DNA of 64,000 nt from Leptospiraceae bacterium (lineage in GTDB: Bacteria; Spirochaetota; Leptospiria; Leptospirales; Leptospiraceae). The stretch is from contig JADJFV010000035.1 in the NCBI GenBank assembly GCA_016708435.1, positions 62,001 to 126,000 of the forward strand. Reading direction: 5' to 3'. The notes beneath the pieces are model-generated. The model was given only the letters and a program-made list of their open reading frames with translations, was not told where the DNA came from and searched no databases. The position numbers and the translations under genes were made by a program. Shown piece after piece: positions 63,650 through 64,000 of the stretch (the first letter of the stretch is position 1; each line of letters starts with the position of its first letter).

Positions 63650-64000
63650 ATGGCAGAAAAACAAGCAAAAAAAAAGGAAATCACAGAATTTAAGAATTTT
63701 CCAGAGTTTCTAGCTCAATACCAAGCTAAAAAGTCATTGCCACAGGTATTTATCTATGTTTCTACGGATTCTTTTGAATTTGATTTAGTCACAGAAACCT
63801 ATCGAAATGAGCTTACTACAAGCGGTGAGCCTTTAGAAGTCGTAGTTTATGTGGCAGAGAGTGGTGACTTTGAAAAGCTTTTCTCTGAGATGTTTAATTT
63901 CAGCATGTTTTCAAGCCAGAAGCTTCTTATCATTCGCTCCGGCGCTGATTTCTTTAAATCAATCCTGACTGCTGGAAAAAAGGAAATGTATGACTCCTTC
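63650..64000 (+). CDS. holA: DNA polymerase III delta subunit, N-terminal part (partial)
   Basis: Open to the right edge; 117 codons visible from the ATG at 63650. QVFIYVSTDSFEFDLVTETY, then LEVVVYVAESGDFEKLFSEM and FNFSMFSSQKLLIIRSGADF match the HolA N-terminal clamp-loader domain (a nucleotide-less P-loop fold; SMFSSQKLLIIR corresponds to the T-SLFG-RRLV-LR region). Delta opens the beta clamp. The call depends on pattern memory; the rest of the gene is outside. Confidence 0.6.
   Translation, partial: MAEKQAKKKEITEFKNFPEFLAQYQAKKSLPQVFIYVSTDSFEFDLVTETYRNELTTSGEPLEVVVYVAESGDFEKLFSEMFNFSMFSSQKLLIIRSGADFFKSILTAGKKEMYDSF

Noticed and set aside
1..64000. CRISPR array, rRNA, replication origin
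   Set aside because: No regular spacer-repeat series, no rRNA stretches and no DnaA-box cluster were noticed on reading through.

Overview
The window looks like chromosome of a spirochaete of the family Leptospiraceae, probably an environmental or uncultured lineage. The reasons are an AT-rich sequence, a Loa22-type OmpA lipoprotein (59607-60323), the rpsU-yqeY-dnaG-rpoD block (29276-33615), many lipoproteins with short spirochaete-like lipoboxes, two 7TMR-DISM sensors, and traces of FG-GAP, LamG and DUF1566 surface lipoproteins. No rRNA, tRNA, CRISPR array or replication origin was seen.

Layout. 1-1.2 kb: the 3' end of ruvB runs without a stop into a TonB-like gene. 1.2-6.4 kb: a decayed patch with an IS91-like transposase split by a palindromic element, truncated GGDEF and EAL genes beside copies of a ~130-bp repeat, a frameshifted K+/H+ antiporter and a DUF5618 gene. 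6.4-8 kb: a chemotaxis receptor. 8.1-11.2 kb: an accessory island with Uma2 nuclease, Rpn nuclease and an antitoxin/PIN toxin pair, with lipoprotein remnants and local duplications. 11.5-20.1 kb: LamG lipoprotein, AAA-ATPase/nuclease, 7TMR-DISM histidine kinase, convergent NarL-type regulator and a DUF1566 lipoprotein; the same rare palindrome lies upstream of the LamG gene and of the regulator. 20.1-28.1 kb: AMP nucleosidase, PlsC acyltransferase, thioesterase and catalytically deleted GGDEF protein, Cys-rich protein and BaiN-type flavoprotein, double hemerythrin, MqnA. 28.9-33.6 kb: the macromolecular-synthesis block. 34-42.8 kb: lipoprotein, CoA transferase, a propeller lipoprotein paralogous to the DUF1566 one, LemA and a 7TMR-DISM adenylate cyclase. 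43-48 kb: GT4 glycosyltransferase, GH130 enzyme and CbpA/CbpM chaperones. 48-55.4 kb: TonB-dependent receptor, lipase-like hydrolase, LuxR regulator and EAL-CBS-GGDEF protein. 55.7-64 kb: small genes, lipoproteins, RluA, Loa22, ArsC/Spx-like, TsaC, Maf and the start of holA.

Shared threads. Signalling is heavy: two 7TMR-DISM sensors with different outputs, two LuxR/NarL regulators, four GGDEF/EAL genes of which three are truncated or lack key residues, and an MCP. Transport through the outer membrane is represented by a TonB-like protein and a TonB-dependent receptor. At least four families of short palindromic or inverted-repeat elements are scattered in intergenic DNA, and one sits directly upstream of several start codons.

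Quality caveat. Several genes are broken by single-base shifts, three of them in or beside homopolymer runs (antiporter, CbpM, a small lipoprotein), and 20.93-21.26 kb is a homopolymer-rich tandem duplication. Either the assembly has homopolymer errors or these genes are slippage-prone. Calls of pseudogene for frameshifted genes should be read with that in mind.
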